Positions 43,434 to 52,251 of a DNA stretch of 64,000 bases are shown here, piece after piece. The notes beneath the pieces are model-generated. The model saw only the letters and a program-made list of their open reading frames with translations, ran no database searches and was not told the DNA's origin. Each line of letters begins with the position of its first letter. Within the stretch, counting starts at the first letter, position 1. The stretch covers positions 109,397-173,396 of the forward strand of contig JAUXQH010000170.1 in NCBI GenBank assembly GCA_030685065.1. Reading direction: 5' to 3'. The stretch comes from Pseudomonadota bacterium. Its GTDB lineage: Bacteria > Myxococcota_A > UBA796 > SXON01. Made by a program: the position numbers and the translations under genes.

Positions 43434-43820
43434 ATGTGGAATCGCATTCTCGGCGCTGCCTCGATCGTCGGCGTCGCGTTGCTGATCGCCGCCTCGCCGG
43501 GCACGGGCCAGCCCGGCACCGGCCAGACGGGGACGCCCCAGCCGGGGACGACCGTGATGAGCCCCGCGGCCCTGGGCTACAAGCAGGGCATGGAGACCAT
43601 GCACGCGGCGATGATGAAGCCGATGACAGGAAACGCGGACCAGGACTTCGCGCAGATGATGATCGCGCACCACCAGGGCGCCATCGACATGGCGCGGGTG
43701 GAGATCCAATACGGCGCCGATCCGGCGCTCAAGGAGCGCGCCCAGACCATCATCGACGAGCAGGGAAAGGAGATCGACGAGCTCAAGCAGTGGCAGAAGG
43801 AACACAAGCTCACGCAGTGA
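43434..43820 (+). CDS. DUF305 secreted protein
   Basis: This encodes 128 residues from ATG 43434, with GGAGGA about 10 bp upstream. A signal or anchor lies at 1-22 (IVGVALLIAASPG), followed by a Gly/Thr/Pro linker with GTGQ repeats. The DUF305 core reads YKQGMETMHAAMMKPMTGNA, DQDFAQMMIAHHQGAIDMAR and ADPALKERAQTIIDEQGKEI. The MxxHHxxAxxM motif binds metals, and members often sit next to copper-resistance genes. None is adjacent here, but a His-rich lipoprotein lies 2.3 kb away. The stop codon lies inside the first unit of a small tandem repeat. Confidence 0.9.
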   Translation: MWNRILGAASIVGVALLIAASPGTGQPGTGQTGTPQPGTTVMSPAALGYKQGMETMHAAMMKPMTGNADQDFAQMMIAHHQGAIDMARVEIQYGADPALKERAQTIIDEQGKEIDELKQWQKEHKLTQ

Positions 43821-43910
43821 CGGCTCCGTGCTCGCGCGCTCACGCAGCGAGCGTCGAGCTGACGCGGGGAGCTCCGAGCTGACGCAGGGAGCTCCGAGCT
43901 GACGCAGTGA
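43806..43910 (+). repeat. Five short direct repeats spreading from the DUF305 stop
   Basis: GCT(C/G)ACGC(A/G)G(T/C/G)GA occurs with its last ten bases at 43811, 43841, 43861, 43881 and 43901. The first copy contains the DUF305 stop; the last three are spaced by exactly 20 bp. They look like repeated copies of the gene end. Confidence 0.7.
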
Positions 43911-43915
43911 GGTCC

Positions 43916-43942
43916 GGGGAGGGGCACATCGCGCCCCTCCCC
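43916..43942 (+). terminator. Strong GC hairpin after DUF305 gene
   Basis: GGGGAGGGGC and GCCCCTCCCC form a perfect 10-bp stem with loop ACATCGC. It separates the DUF305 gene from the S46 peptidase gene. No T-run follows. Confidence 0.55.
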
Positions 43943-43962
43943 CGTTCGCGTTGCGAAATCTG

Positions 43963-43968
43963 TTAGCC
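43963..43968 (+). promoter_or_regulatory. -10-like hexamer, leaderless start of S46 peptidase gene
   Basis: TTAGCC (in CTGTTAGCCG) ends seven bases before ATG 43976, with no ribosome binding site between. Confidence 0.35.
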
Positions 43969-43975
43969 GTGCGGG

Positions 43976-46144
43976 ATGCTGCTCCTCGCCCTCGTCGTGC
44001 CCGCCTTGCTCGCGCCCGCCCACGCCGTCGAGGGGATGTGGGAGCCCGCCCAGCTCCCCTCCCTGGCCGGCCCGCTCCAGACGGCGGGCTTTCCGGGAGA
44101 CGCGGCGGCGCTCGCGCGCCTCGACGCCGCCCCGCTCGGTGCGGTGGTGAGCATCAGCGGGTGCACGGCCTCGTTCGTATCGACGGACGGGCTGCTCGTG
44201 ACCAACCACCACTGCGTCGTGGACGATCTCCAGCAGGCGCAGAAGGAGGGTGAGAACCTCGTCGCGACGGGCTTCTACGCGCCGACGCGGGCGGACGAAC
44301 GCTCGGCGGGGCCCGGCGGCCGCGTGTACATCACGGAGGCGACGGTCGACGTGACCGACAAGGTGCTCGGAAAGGTGGGCGGCGGCAAGGGGCGCCTCTC
44401 CGATCTGGACCTCAAGGCCCGGATCGACGACGCGACCAAGAAGCTCGTGAGCGGCTGCGAGAAGGCGAGCCCCGGCCGGCGCTGCCGCGTGGCCTCCTTC
44501 TACGAGGGGCTGCGCTACTCGCTCATCACGCAGGTGGAGCTCCGTGACGTGCGCGTCGTCATGGCGCCGGCCGACAGCGTCGGCAACTACGGGGACCAGA
44601 TCGACAACTGGCATTGGCCGCGCCACGCGGGCGACTTCGGGTTCCTCCGCGCCTACGTCGGGCCCGACGGAAAGCCCGCCGACTACGCCGTGGACAACGT
44701 GCCCTACCACCCCGCCCACACCCTGGCGGTCAACGCCGCGGGCGTCGACCCGGGCGGGTTCGTGATGGTGGCGGGCTACGCCGGGCGGACCGAGCGCTGG
44801 CAAACCGGCCTCGAGCTCGAACGCGACGCGACGATCGGCATGCCCCGTCGCATCGCGCGGTCGGAGTGGCTGCTCGACCTCTACGCGCAGATGGTGAAGG
44901 AGGACCCGACGGCGGAGCCGCTCCTCAACGTGTCGCGCAGCTACGTCTCGAACCGGCTGTTCAACGACAAGGGTGCCGTCGAGGGGTTCCGGCGCGCCGG
45001 CGTGGTCGACACCGCCACGGCGCGGGATGTCGCGCTCGACGCCTGGGTGGCGGCGGATCCGGCCCGGAGCGCGAAGTACGCGGCCGCGATCGCCGAGCTC
45101 CGCACGGTCGTGACGCGGGGAGACGCGACGCGCGATCGCGATGAAGTGCTCGGATGGATCGGTCGCGCCGATCTGCTCCAGGCGTCGCGCACGCTCCTCC
45201 GCCTCGGGAAGGAACGCGAGAAGCCCGACGCGAAGCGCGAGATCGGCTTTCAGGCCCGCGATCTGCCCCGGATCAAGGCCAGCCTGGTCGGGATGCAGAA
45301 GTCGCTCCACATCGAGACCGAGCGGCGATTCCTGCGCGCGCTGCTGCTCGAAGCGGCGCAGTTGCCGCCCGAGCAACAGTCGCCAGAGCTCATGGCGTGG
45401 CTCGGAGCGAGCGGCGGGCTCGGCACGCCGGAGGCGAGGGTGGACAAGGCGATCGCGCGGCTGTTCACCGATCCGGCGGTCGACACGGTGGCCGAGCGCG
45501 AGGCGCTGTTCGGCGCGAAGGCCTCCACGATCACGGCGTCCACGGACGGGTTCCTCTCGCTCGCCGTGGCCCTGTGGCCCTACGACGAGGCGCGCCGGCA
45601 GGAGTCCAAGTCGGACGCCGGCGCGCTCGCCCGCCTCCGCCCGCTCTATGCCGACGCCCTGCGCCAGATGGACCCGGCGCGCAGCTACCCCGACGCGAAC
45701 GGCACGCTCCGCGTCACCTTCGGCACGGTGCAGGGCTACGACGGGCGGGACGGCGTGCGCTACCTCCCGCAGACCCGGATCGAGGGCATCGTGGAGAAGG
45801 CGGGGCCCCCTCCGTTCGACGCGCCGCCGGCCCTCCTCGCGGCGATCCGGGATGGCAAGCGCGGCCCCTATGCCGACGCGAAGCTCGGCAGCGTGCCGGT
45901 CGATTTCCTCTCGGACCTCGACATCACGGGCGGCAACAGCGGCTCGCCCACGATCGACGCGAAGGGCGCCCTGGTCGGCCTGGCCTTCGACGGCAACTAC
46001 GAGGGCATCGCGAGCGATTGGTTGTTCGACGCGAAGAACGCGCGCACGATCCACGTCGACGTCCGCTACGTCCTCTACTACCTGGACGCGGTCGCGAACG
46101 CCGATGCGCTGTTGAAGGAGCTCGGGGTCTCGCCCACCTGGTGA
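43976..46144 (+). CDS. S46-family dipeptidyl peptidase (DPP7/DPP11-like)
   Basis: This encodes 722 residues. Signal MLLLALVVPALLAPAHA is followed by VEGMWEPAQLPSL, the usual S46 start. The chymotrypsin-like triad is visible as His in VTNHHCVVDD (about 75-84) and Ser in GGNSGSPTIDAKG (about 654-666), with the Asp in the large central region. LVGLAFDGNYEGIASDWLFD follows the Ser, as in known DPPs. These enzymes remove dipeptides from peptide N-termini in the periplasm and serve peptide-feeding bacteria. The length fits the family (about 700-720). Confidence 0.92.
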   Translation: MLLLALVVPALLAPAHAVEGMWEPAQLPSLAGPLQTAGFPGDAAALARLDAAPLGAVVSISGCTASFVSTDGLLVTNHHCVVDDLQQAQKEGENLVATGFYAPTRADERSAGPGGRVYITEATVDVTDKVLGKVGGGKGRLSDLDLKARIDDATKKLVSGCEKASPGRRCRVASFYEGLRYSLITQVELRDVRVVMAPADSVGNYGDQIDNWHWPRHAGDFGFLRAYVGPDGKPADYAVDNVPYHPAHTLAVNAAGVDPGGFVMVAGYAGRTERWQTGLELERDATIGMPRRIARSEWLLDLYAQMVKEDPTAEPLLNVSRSYVSNRLFNDKGAVEGFRRAGVVDTATARDVALDAWVAADPARSAKYAAAIAELRTVVTRGDATRDRDEVLGWIGRADLLQASRTLLRLGKEREKPDAKREIGFQARDLPRIKASLVGMQKSLHIETERRFLRALLLEAAQLPPEQQSPELMAWLGASGGLGTPEARVDKAIARLFTDPAVDTVAEREALFGAKASTITASTDGFLSLAVALWPYDEARRQESKSDAGALARLRPLYADALRQMDPARSYPDANGTLRVTFGTVQGYDGRDGVRYLPQTRIEGIVEKAGPPPFDAPPALLAAIRDGKRGPYADAKLGSVPVDFLSDLDITGGNSGSPTIDAKGALVGLAFDGNYEGIASDWLFDAKNARTIHVDVRYVLYYLDAVANADALLKELGVSPTW

Positions 46145-46162
46145 GGCGCGCGGGGCTACTGG

Positions 46163-46912
46163 CTACCCGCCGAACCCAAGCTCGAACGTCTCCTCCCCCA
46201 CGCTCGCGGCGAGCATCACCATTCCCGCCGGGGTGACCTCCGCCGAGAGCGCGCCCGTGGCGGGGTCGAACGCGAGCGGTGTCACGATGCCTCCGATGGT
46301 GACGGTGCCGCTCACCCGCTCGTTCACGGGCACGCGCTTCCCGTCGGTCACGTAGAAGCGCACCCGGTCGGGCGCCGCGACGTACTCGACATGATGATCC
46401 TTCCACATGCTCACCACGCCGCCGTGGAGCGACGTGTGATCGTGCGCGGCCAGGCTCCCGACGGCCCCCGTGCGGAAGTCGACGCTGACGGGCCTGCCCG
46501 CGATCTTCAGCGTCACCACGGCGTCGGCGGCGACGCCCTCGGGCAGCGTCATCGGCGCGTGGAGGTGGTCCCCCATGGAGACGAGCATCACGGTGGTGAC
46601 GCCCGCGGGGCCCTCGAGCACGGCGGTGCCCTCGACCGTCGCGAGGTCGATCGGGGTGTGGGTGGCGTCGTTGACCCACACCAGCAGGCCGCTCTTGAGA
46701 AATCGGCCCTCTACCTGGAACGCCCCGAGCTCCTTGACCTCGCCGCCATGGGTGGCGGAGTGGCGGTGAGGGGTGGCCGCGTGCGCGCCGGGGCCGCTCG
46801 TCGCGACGGTCTTGTCGACCGGGCCGACGGGCGGGCCGGGAGGCACGGGGACGGCCGCCGGCTCGGGGGTGCCGCAGGCGACGATGAAGAGCGCGATCGA
46901 GAGGCGACGCAT
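46163..46912 (-). CDS. Histidine-rich lipoprotein of unknown function
   Basis: This encodes 249 residues from ATG 46912. Lipobox FIVAC puts Cys at residue 13. After a Pro/Ala/Thr linker comes HAATPHRHSATHGGEVKELG, then FQVEGRFLKSGLLVWVNDAT, resembling the metal-binding N-terminal region of copper-efflux adaptors (HGGxV followed by a VExxxxxxGxxVxVxDA block). A second His cluster (AAHDHTSLHGGVVSMWKDHH) lies near 165-184. It is probably a periplasmic metal-binding protein. It converges with the S46 gene. Confidence 0.65.
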   Translation of the reverse strand: MRRLSIALFIVACGTPEPAAVPVPPGPPVGPVDKTVATSGPGAHAATPHRHSATHGGEVKELGAFQVEGRFLKSGLLVWVNDATHTPIDLATVEGTAVLEGPAGVTTVMLVSMGDHLHAPMTLPEGVAADAVVTLKIAGRPVSVDFRTGAVGSLAAHDHTSLHGGVVSMWKDHHVEYVAAPDRVRFYVTDGKRVPVNERVSGTVTIGGIVTPLAFDPATGALSAEVTPAGMVMLAASVGEETFELGFGG

Positions 46913-46940
46913 GGGAGCTCCCCTGGGTTGCACGGATGCC

Positions 46941-48272
46941 TTACCGACGCGCCTGCGCCCAGAGCTGGAGAAAGCGCTCGGCCGACCTCAGCATCGGATC
47001 GAGGTCCACCTCGGCCTCCTCCAGGCGCTGCCAATGCTGGGGGAGCAGGCCGGGGTGGGCGAGGCCGAGCGTGTCGATCTCCAGCGGATCCTCCCGGTTC
47101 GGCAGGCATCGGCCGGGCCCGTGCTTCGGCCGGGAGTGCGCGAGCCAGCCGTTCCAGTCGGAGGACCAGCCCACCGAGAGCGCCGTCCGCTGGGAAGACG
47201 AGGCTTCCTCCCAGGGGACGCCGAGGAGGGCCGCGGCGTTGCCCTGAACGACGGTATTGGCGCGCTCGTAGTGCAGGGCGAACGTATCGAGCGTGCCGAC
47301 GCAGTGCTCCGGCACGTCGACCGTCGGGTTCAAGGGGATCAGCTTCTCGGCGGAGAGCCCCAGCGCGAAGATGCCGCCCTGGCGGTAGATCTCGACGAGC
47401 TGGGCCTCGGTGATCGCGAAGTCGCTGTCCCGGATGCTCGACAGGCTCCCGTGGGTGATCACCGGCGCAATGCCGTGGGCTCCAGTGACGGCCAACGCAT
47501 CCTCGACCGTGTCGTGGCTCATGTGGGAGAAGTCCACCAGGATCCCCGCGTCGGCCAGCTCGACGATGGCGGCCTTGCCGCGCTCGGTGAGCCCGCGCCG
47601 CTCTCCGCGGCGCTTGGAGCGCGTGCCGACCGGGTTGATGAGCGGCCCCTTGAAGTCCGGCAGCAGGGCGGAGCCCCCCAGCTCGTCGTCCCGCAGGTGG
47701 ACCAACGTGACCAGCGCCACGCCCGCGTCGGCCCAGAACCGGGCGTCCGCCTCGTCCGCGAGGAGGAGATGCCCGCCCTCGATCGAGTGGACGATCACCA
47801 TCTTGTCGGTGGTCGCGAGGATCGTCCGCGCCTCCTCGGGCGTGCGCGCCACGGCGTACCGATCGGAGTGCGCGGCGGCGAAGGCCTCGACGAACGCGAG
47901 CTGATCGAGGATCAGGCGCCGGGCCTGGGCCGGGCTGGTCGCCGCTTCCGCCGCCATGGCCGCCGCCAGGAAGATGCGGACGCCGGAGCGGGCGAGGTAG
48001 GGCTCGTACATCGTCTGGGTGAAGGTGTGGCGCCAGCTCACCGCCGGTGTGCGGTCGGTGAGCCCCCGCGCGAAGAAGCCCCAGGGGATGTGCATCGCCG
48101 GGTGCCCCTGCCAATCGATCTGGCCGCGGACCTCGGGCGGCGCGGCCTCGACCAGCGGCTCTGGGACGGGATCCTGGGCGTGAGCGGCGCGCGGTGCGAG
48201 CGCGCCCCACCCGAGGGCGCCTACGAGCAGCGCGAGAAGGGGGACCCGGCGCGGGGAGCGTGAGGGGAGCAG
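46941..48272 (-). CDS. M19-family membrane dipeptidase-like peptidase
   Basis: The core (from residue 60) reads GQIDWQGHPAMHIPWGFFAR, with VIVHSIEGGHLLLAD, LVHLRDDELGG, GILVDFSHMSHDTVEDAL, PVITHGSLSSIRDSDFAITE, IFALGLSAE and SVGWSSDWNG. This follows the renal-dipeptidase-like amidohydrolase fold binding two Zn. The first ATG (48095) starts inside the domain. The same frame extends upstream through a clear signal peptide (RRVPLLALLVGALGWGALAP, then RAAHAQDP) but has no ATG, GTG or TTG. I end the gene at CTG 48272 as a plausible initiator (443 residues). Substrate likely dipeptides or a small amide in the periplasm. Confidence 0.8.
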   Translation of the reverse strand: MLPSRSPRRVPLLALLVGALGWGALAPRAAHAQDPVPEPLVEAAPPEVRGQIDWQGHPAMHIPWGFFARGLTDRTPAVSWRHTFTQTMYEPYLARSGVRIFLAAAMAAEAATSPAQARRLILDQLAFVEAFAAAHSDRYAVARTPEEARTILATTDKMVIVHSIEGGHLLLADEADARFWADAGVALVTLVHLRDDELGGSALLPDFKGPLINPVGTRSKRRGERRGLTERGKAAIVELADAGILVDFSHMSHDTVEDALAVTGAHGIAPVITHGSLSSIRDSDFAITEAQLVEIYRQGGIFALGLSAEKLIPLNPTVDVPEHCVGTLDTFALHYERANTVVQGNAAALLGVPWEEASSSQRTALSVGWSSDWNGWLAHSRPKHGPGRCLPNREDPLEIDTLGLAHPGLLPQHWQRLEEAEVDLDPMLRSAERFLQLWAQARR

Positions 48273-48330
48273 GGCGTTCTCGGGGAGGCGGGCCGGATAA
48301 CGCGGCGGCGCCGGCGCGCTCCGCCCGGCG

Positions 48331-48807
48331 TCAGGGAGCCGCGCCGCCGGCGATCCACGCCTCGATTGCCGCCAGGGCCGCGGCCGTCAGCGGGCCCTCG
48401 TCCGGGGGAGGCATGGTCGTCCCTCCGTAGACGCCGGCGCCCTCACGATCGGCCACCTTGACCCAGAGGAGGCTGTCCTCGGGCGATCCGGGGGTGACGT
48501 AGACCATGCCGCCCAGGGAGCGGGCGCCGATGAGGTGGCTCGGATCCTCCGTGATCGGCGGGCGGAGGTACCCGGTCTCTCTGTGGCAGCCTCCGCAGCT
48601 CTCCTCGAGGAACGGACGGTACACGTCTACGAGGTAGGAGGGAGCGGCGTCGGGGTCGGTGTCGGTGTCGGTGTCGAGGGACGCGGTGTCGAGGGCGGCG
48701 GTGTCGAGGGAGGCGGTGTCGAAGGAGCTGCTGTCGAGGGAGCTGCTGTCCGTGGGCGCAACACAGGCGCTCATGCCGAACAAGATGGTGAAGGCTGCAA
48801 GGCGCAT
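48331..48807 (-). CDS. Cytochrome-c-like lipoprotein (single CxxCH)
   Basis: This encodes 158 residues from ATG 48807. Lipobox GMSAC puts Cys at residue 15. A Ser/Asp/Thr linker of five-residue units (LDSSS, FDTAS, LDTAA, LDTAS, then DTDTDTD) follows. The domain has SCGGCH, a heme c attachment motif near residue 72, and a possible Met ligand in YGGTTMPPPDEGPLTAAALA, the pattern of planctomycete-type and related small c-cytochromes. The C-terminal helix AAIEAWIAGGA is typical. It lies upstream of the M19 gene on the same strand; the electron partner is unknown. Confidence 0.8.
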   Translation of the reverse strand: MRLAAFTILFGMSACVAPTDSSSLDSSSFDTASLDTAALDTASLDTDTDTDPDAAPSYLVDVYRPFLEESCGGCHRETGYLRPPITEDPSHLIGARSLGGMVYVTPGSPEDSLLWVKVADREGAGVYGGTTMPPPDEGPLTAAALAAIEAWIAGGAAP

Positions 48808-48987
48808 GGGGTCACTCCGAGGGTGGTCCCACTGTGACGTGTGGCCGACGTTGAGGGAATCCGGATGATCAGAACGTGATTGAACGGTCTGGACGAATGG
48901 TTGGGCGGCGTCCGGCCGAGCGTCGGTTCCCCTTGGGCGCGGCCGCGAGGCGATAGGTGCGGACTCCGCACTCCCGGAAGTCCTTCG

Positions 48988-51537
48988 TTGACGAGCCACT
49001 CCGTCGCCGCCGCGGTCGAGCGCCTCGCGCACGCCGCCCTCGCCCACCCCGCCAACGTCGCGCTCCGCGCGGCCCTCCGCGCCACGTCCTCGGACGCCGA
49101 TTCCCTCGACGTCGAGTCTGCTGGCGCCGCCCCCGCCGCCCCGCTGCCCGCGGCCTCCGCCCGCGCGCTCTTCCACGCGCTGCTCGCCGTCGCGTACCGC
49201 GTGGCCGTCCTGCGCGAAGCCGCCGCCCGCCGAGACGTGCCGTCCCCGTCCCCGGCGGGGTGGCGCGGGCTCGTCGGGGCCCTGTCCGAGCACGGCCCCC
49301 TCGGCGCCCTCGGGCTCCCCTCCGACGCGTCGGAGGACGTGCTGACGATGCTCCTGGCGGCCGAGGTCGAGGACGCCGAGGTGGTCGCCTTCCTGGCCGC
49401 GCTCGCGACCGATCCCGTCGACCCCCCGGGCTTCGGCGCCCTGCACGAGGCGATGCTTGCGTGCGAGCCGACGATCGCCGGGGCGACCCTCTCCGTGAAC
49501 GTCGCGCGTCGGGGGCGGCGCGCGAGCGGCAGCTTCTACACGCCGGCCGCGCTGGTGTCGTGGCTCCTCGACGCGGCGCTGGAGCCCGCCCTGGACGACG
49601 CGGAGCGGGACGATGCCTCCCGGAGCCCGGCGGGCGGCCTCCTCGCGCTCCGGATCTGCGATCCGTCCTGCGGGGCGGGGGCCTTCCTCGCGCCCGCGGC
49701 GCTGCGCGTGGCGGCGCGCCTCGCGGCGCTGCGAGGCGATCCGCAGGCGGTGGAGCGCCGGCACGCGCTCGCCGACGTCGTCAGCCATTGCATCTACGGC
49801 GTGGACCTCGACGCGCTCGCCGTGTTCATCTGTCAGGCGACGCTCTGGCTGGCGACGCTCGGCCCCGACACTCCCGACGAGGCCGCGCGCGCCGTGACCG
49901 TGGCGCTCGCGGCCCACCTCCGGCGGGGGGACGCGCTGCTCGGCGCGGACGAGGCCCTCGTGCGGGCAGGCCTGCCCGATCTCGCGTTCGCCGCGCACCC
50001 GGGCGACGACCGCGCCGTCGCAACCGCCTGGCGCGCCCGGAACCGGGCCGATCGCCGCGTCGCGGGCGGCCCTTCCCTCGCTCCGGGTGCCCCCGCCCGA
50101 AGGCCGCTCTCTCCGGCGGACCGGGACGCCTGGTGCGCGGCTTTTTTCTGGCCACGCACGCGCGCCGCGCCGCCTCCGCCGACGACCGGCTCCCCGCACG
50201 GCCTCGCCCGTGAACCGGGAACCACCGCACTCGTCGCGCGCCTCGCGGCGACGCACGGCTTCTTCCACTGGGACACCGGGTTTCCCGACGCGCGGGAGGG
50301 CTTCGACGTGATGCTCGGCAACCCGCCCTTCCTCAACCAGCTCGAGCAGGAGACGGTGGCGGCGCGGCCCGCCGCGGCGCTGCTCCGCGCGCGCTTCCCC
50401 GACGAGGTGGGCGCGTACACGGACACCGCCGCGCTCCTGCTCCTCCACGCCGCGCGGCGCCTACGTCCCGGCGGGAGGCTCGGGATGGTGCAGCCGCAGT
50501 CGATCCTCGCGGCGCAGGACACCCGCGCCGTTCGCGCCGCGCTCGTGGCCTTCGCCCCGCCGACGCACGTGTGGTGGTCCGGCGCGCACGTGTTTCCGGG
50601 GACGGCCGTGTTCGTCACCGCGCTCGCCCTCCGTCGCGGATCGCCCGGGACGGCCCTCGTGCGCGCCCACACGATCGCGTTCACCCCGCTCCCTCCGCTC
50701 GCGCTCGACGTGGACGCGCTCGCGACGGCCGAGACCTGGGCGCCGCTCGTGGCCGACGCCCTCGGCGCGCCTCCGCTCAGGTGGCGCACCCGCGGCACCC
50801 TCGCCGATCTCGCGGACGCCACCGCCGACTTCCGCGACGAGTATTACGGCCTGATCCCGTACGTCGTGGACCGCGCGATCGCGGACGAGCACCTGTTTCC
50901 ACGGCTGGTGTTGACCGGGCACGTCGATCCGGCCCGATCGTGGTGGGGGGCGCGCCCCGTGCGGTTCGGAAAGCGCGCATGGGCCGCGCCGCGGGTCGAC
51001 CTCGCGGCGCTCGAGCGGGACGGCGGGCTGAGCGCGTGGGCGGCCGCTCGTCGTGTTCCCAAGGTGCTGGTCGCGACGCAGACGAGGGTGCTCGAGGCGG
51101 TCGCCGACCCCGAGGGCGCGTGGCTGACCACCACCCCCACGATCTCGGTCCTGCCGCGCGATCCGGGGCAGCTCTGGCGCGTGGCGGCCGTTCTCCTCGG
51201 GCCCCCCGCCTCGGCCTGGGCGCTCACCCACTACGGCGCGACCGCCCTGGCCGCCGGCGCAGTGAAGCTGTCGGCGCGGCAGGTCGCGGCCATCCCGCTC
51301 CCCGTCGACACGGACGCCTGGGACGCGGCCGCTGGGCACGTGGCCGCCGCGCACGCCGGGGTGGATCCGGCCCGCGCCCGCGCCCTCCTCGAGCTCGCCG
51401 GCGCCGCCATGGTGCGCGCCTACGAGGGCGACGACTCCTTGCACGCGTGGTGGCTCGCGCGGCTGCCCGCGGTGGGCGGGGAGGAAGGTTCGGCCGCTCC
51501 CGCCACGCCCCGCGCCGGATCCCGCCCGACGCGATAG
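48988..51537 (+). CDS. N6-adenine DNA methyltransferase, Eco57I-like (gene 2)
   Basis: The start is taken at TTG 48988, preceded by GGAAG seven bases upstream (849 residues); ATG 48880 would add an unrelated-looking leader. The N-terminus (1-165) is helical. The methylase core has SGSFYTPAALVSWLLDAALE (motif X), CDPSCGAGAFLAPAALR (AdoMet motif I), GVDLDALAVFICQATLW (motif II) and VMLGNPPFLNQLEQ (catalytic NPPF), then LGMVQPQSILAAQDTR. The C-terminal 300 residues would form a target-recognition region (VAAIPLPVD near 770, typical of such domains). No nuclease domain or neighbour is seen. It differs from gene 1 in motif spacing, so the two are not a recent duplicate pair. Confidence 0.87.
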   Translation: MTSHSVAAAVERLAHAALAHPANVALRAALRATSSDADSLDVESAGAAPAAPLPAASARALFHALLAVAYRVAVLREAAARRDVPSPSPAGWRGLVGALSEHGPLGALGLPSDASEDVLTMLLAAEVEDAEVVAFLAALATDPVDPPGFGALHEAMLACEPTIAGATLSVNVARRGRRASGSFYTPAALVSWLLDAALEPALDDAERDDASRSPAGGLLALRICDPSCGAGAFLAPAALRVAARLAALRGDPQAVERRHALADVVSHCIYGVDLDALAVFICQATLWLATLGPDTPDEAARAVTVALAAHLRRGDALLGADEALVRAGLPDLAFAAHPGDDRAVATAWRARNRADRRVAGGPSLAPGAPARRPLSPADRDAWCAAFFWPRTRAAPPPPTTGSPHGLAREPGTTALVARLAATHGFFHWDTGFPDAREGFDVMLGNPPFLNQLEQETVAARPAAALLRARFPDEVGAYTDTAALLLLHAARRLRPGGRLGMVQPQSILAAQDTRAVRAALVAFAPPTHVWWSGAHVFPGTAVFVTALALRRGSPGTALVRAHTIAFTPLPPLALDVDALATAETWAPLVADALGAPPLRWRTRGTLADLADATADFRDEYYGLIPYVVDRAIADEHLFPRLVLTGHVDPARSWWGARPVRFGKRAWAAPRVDLAALERDGGLSAWAAARRVPKVLVATQTRVLEAVADPEGAWLTTTPTISVLPRDPGQLWRVAAVLLGPPASAWALTHYGATALAAGAVKLSARQVAAIPLPVDTDAWDAAAGHVAAAHAGVDPARARALLELAGAAMVRAYEGDDSLHAWWLARLPAVGGEEGSAAPATPRAGSRPTR

Positions 51538-51546
51538 CGCGCCTGC

Positions 51547-52215
51547 ATGGATGGATCCCGCAAGCTCACCGTCGTCCTCGGCATCATCGCCGTCGTCTCC
51601 ACCGTCACTGCGGTGACCCTCGCGCTGCGGCCCGGCTCCCCCGCCCCGGGCCCTGGCGTGGCGGGCCCGGTCGGCGGTGGGCCGGACCAGAGCGGGGCCA
51701 TCCCCGAGGAGCCGCGCGCGCCCGGCGGCCCGAACGCGATCGCCGCGAAAGCCATGGCGAACGGGGGGCCTCGCACCCCCACGTCGGCTCCGACGGCGGG
51801 AGGGCCGCGCCGGAGCGTGGTCAGCTTCAAGGTCGCCCTGGACGCCTCCGGGCTCGACGCGGTGACCTCGGGCCGCGCCTGGGAGTGCGTGGCTGCCGCC
51901 GGGGCCCACGCCGTGGGCCTGCTGGACGCCGGGGGCACGACGGACGGCCTCTCCGACCCGGCCGTCGCCGGCGCGTGCACCGGGGCCGGTCCCGACTCGC
52001 TCGAGGGCTTCGTGCGCGTCGCGAGCATGCCGCTGCACGGCGCCGCGAGCTCTGCCTGCGACGTCACCGTGTCGTACACGGTCACGCGCGGAGGCACGGC
52101 GTCGGCGGGCCAAGAGCTGCGGGGCGTGCGGGTGCCCGGCGAGGCGCCCGACAATTGTTCCGCCTCGCTCGCGGCCGTGCAGAAGAGCTTCGCGCAGCGC
52201 ATCGCGGCTCCCTGA
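51547..52215 (+). CDS. Membrane-anchored hypothetical protein
   Basis: This encodes 222 residues from ATG 51547, 9 bp after the methyltransferase gene. One helix at 7-26 (LTVVLGIIAVVSTVTAVTLA) anchors it. A long Gly/Pro/Ala linker (30-90) follows. The external domain (92-222) contains three Cys-bearing blocks (WECVAAAG, AGACTGAGP, SSACDVTVSYTVTRGG) plus a late DNCSAS. No family is recognised. Confidence 0.6.
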   Translation: MDGSRKLTVVLGIIAVVSTVTAVTLALRPGSPAPGPGVAGPVGGGPDQSGAIPEEPRAPGGPNAIAAKAMANGGPRTPTSAPTAGGPRRSVVSFKVALDASGLDAVTSGRAWECVAAAGAHAVGLLDAGGTTDGLSDPAVAGACTGAGPDSLEGFVRVASMPLHGAASSACDVTVSYTVTRGGTASAGQELRGVRVPGEAPDNCSASLAAVQKSFAQRIAAP

Positions 52216-52251
52216 CGCCGCGGAGCGGCCGCGCTCGGCGGCCCGCTTCCT

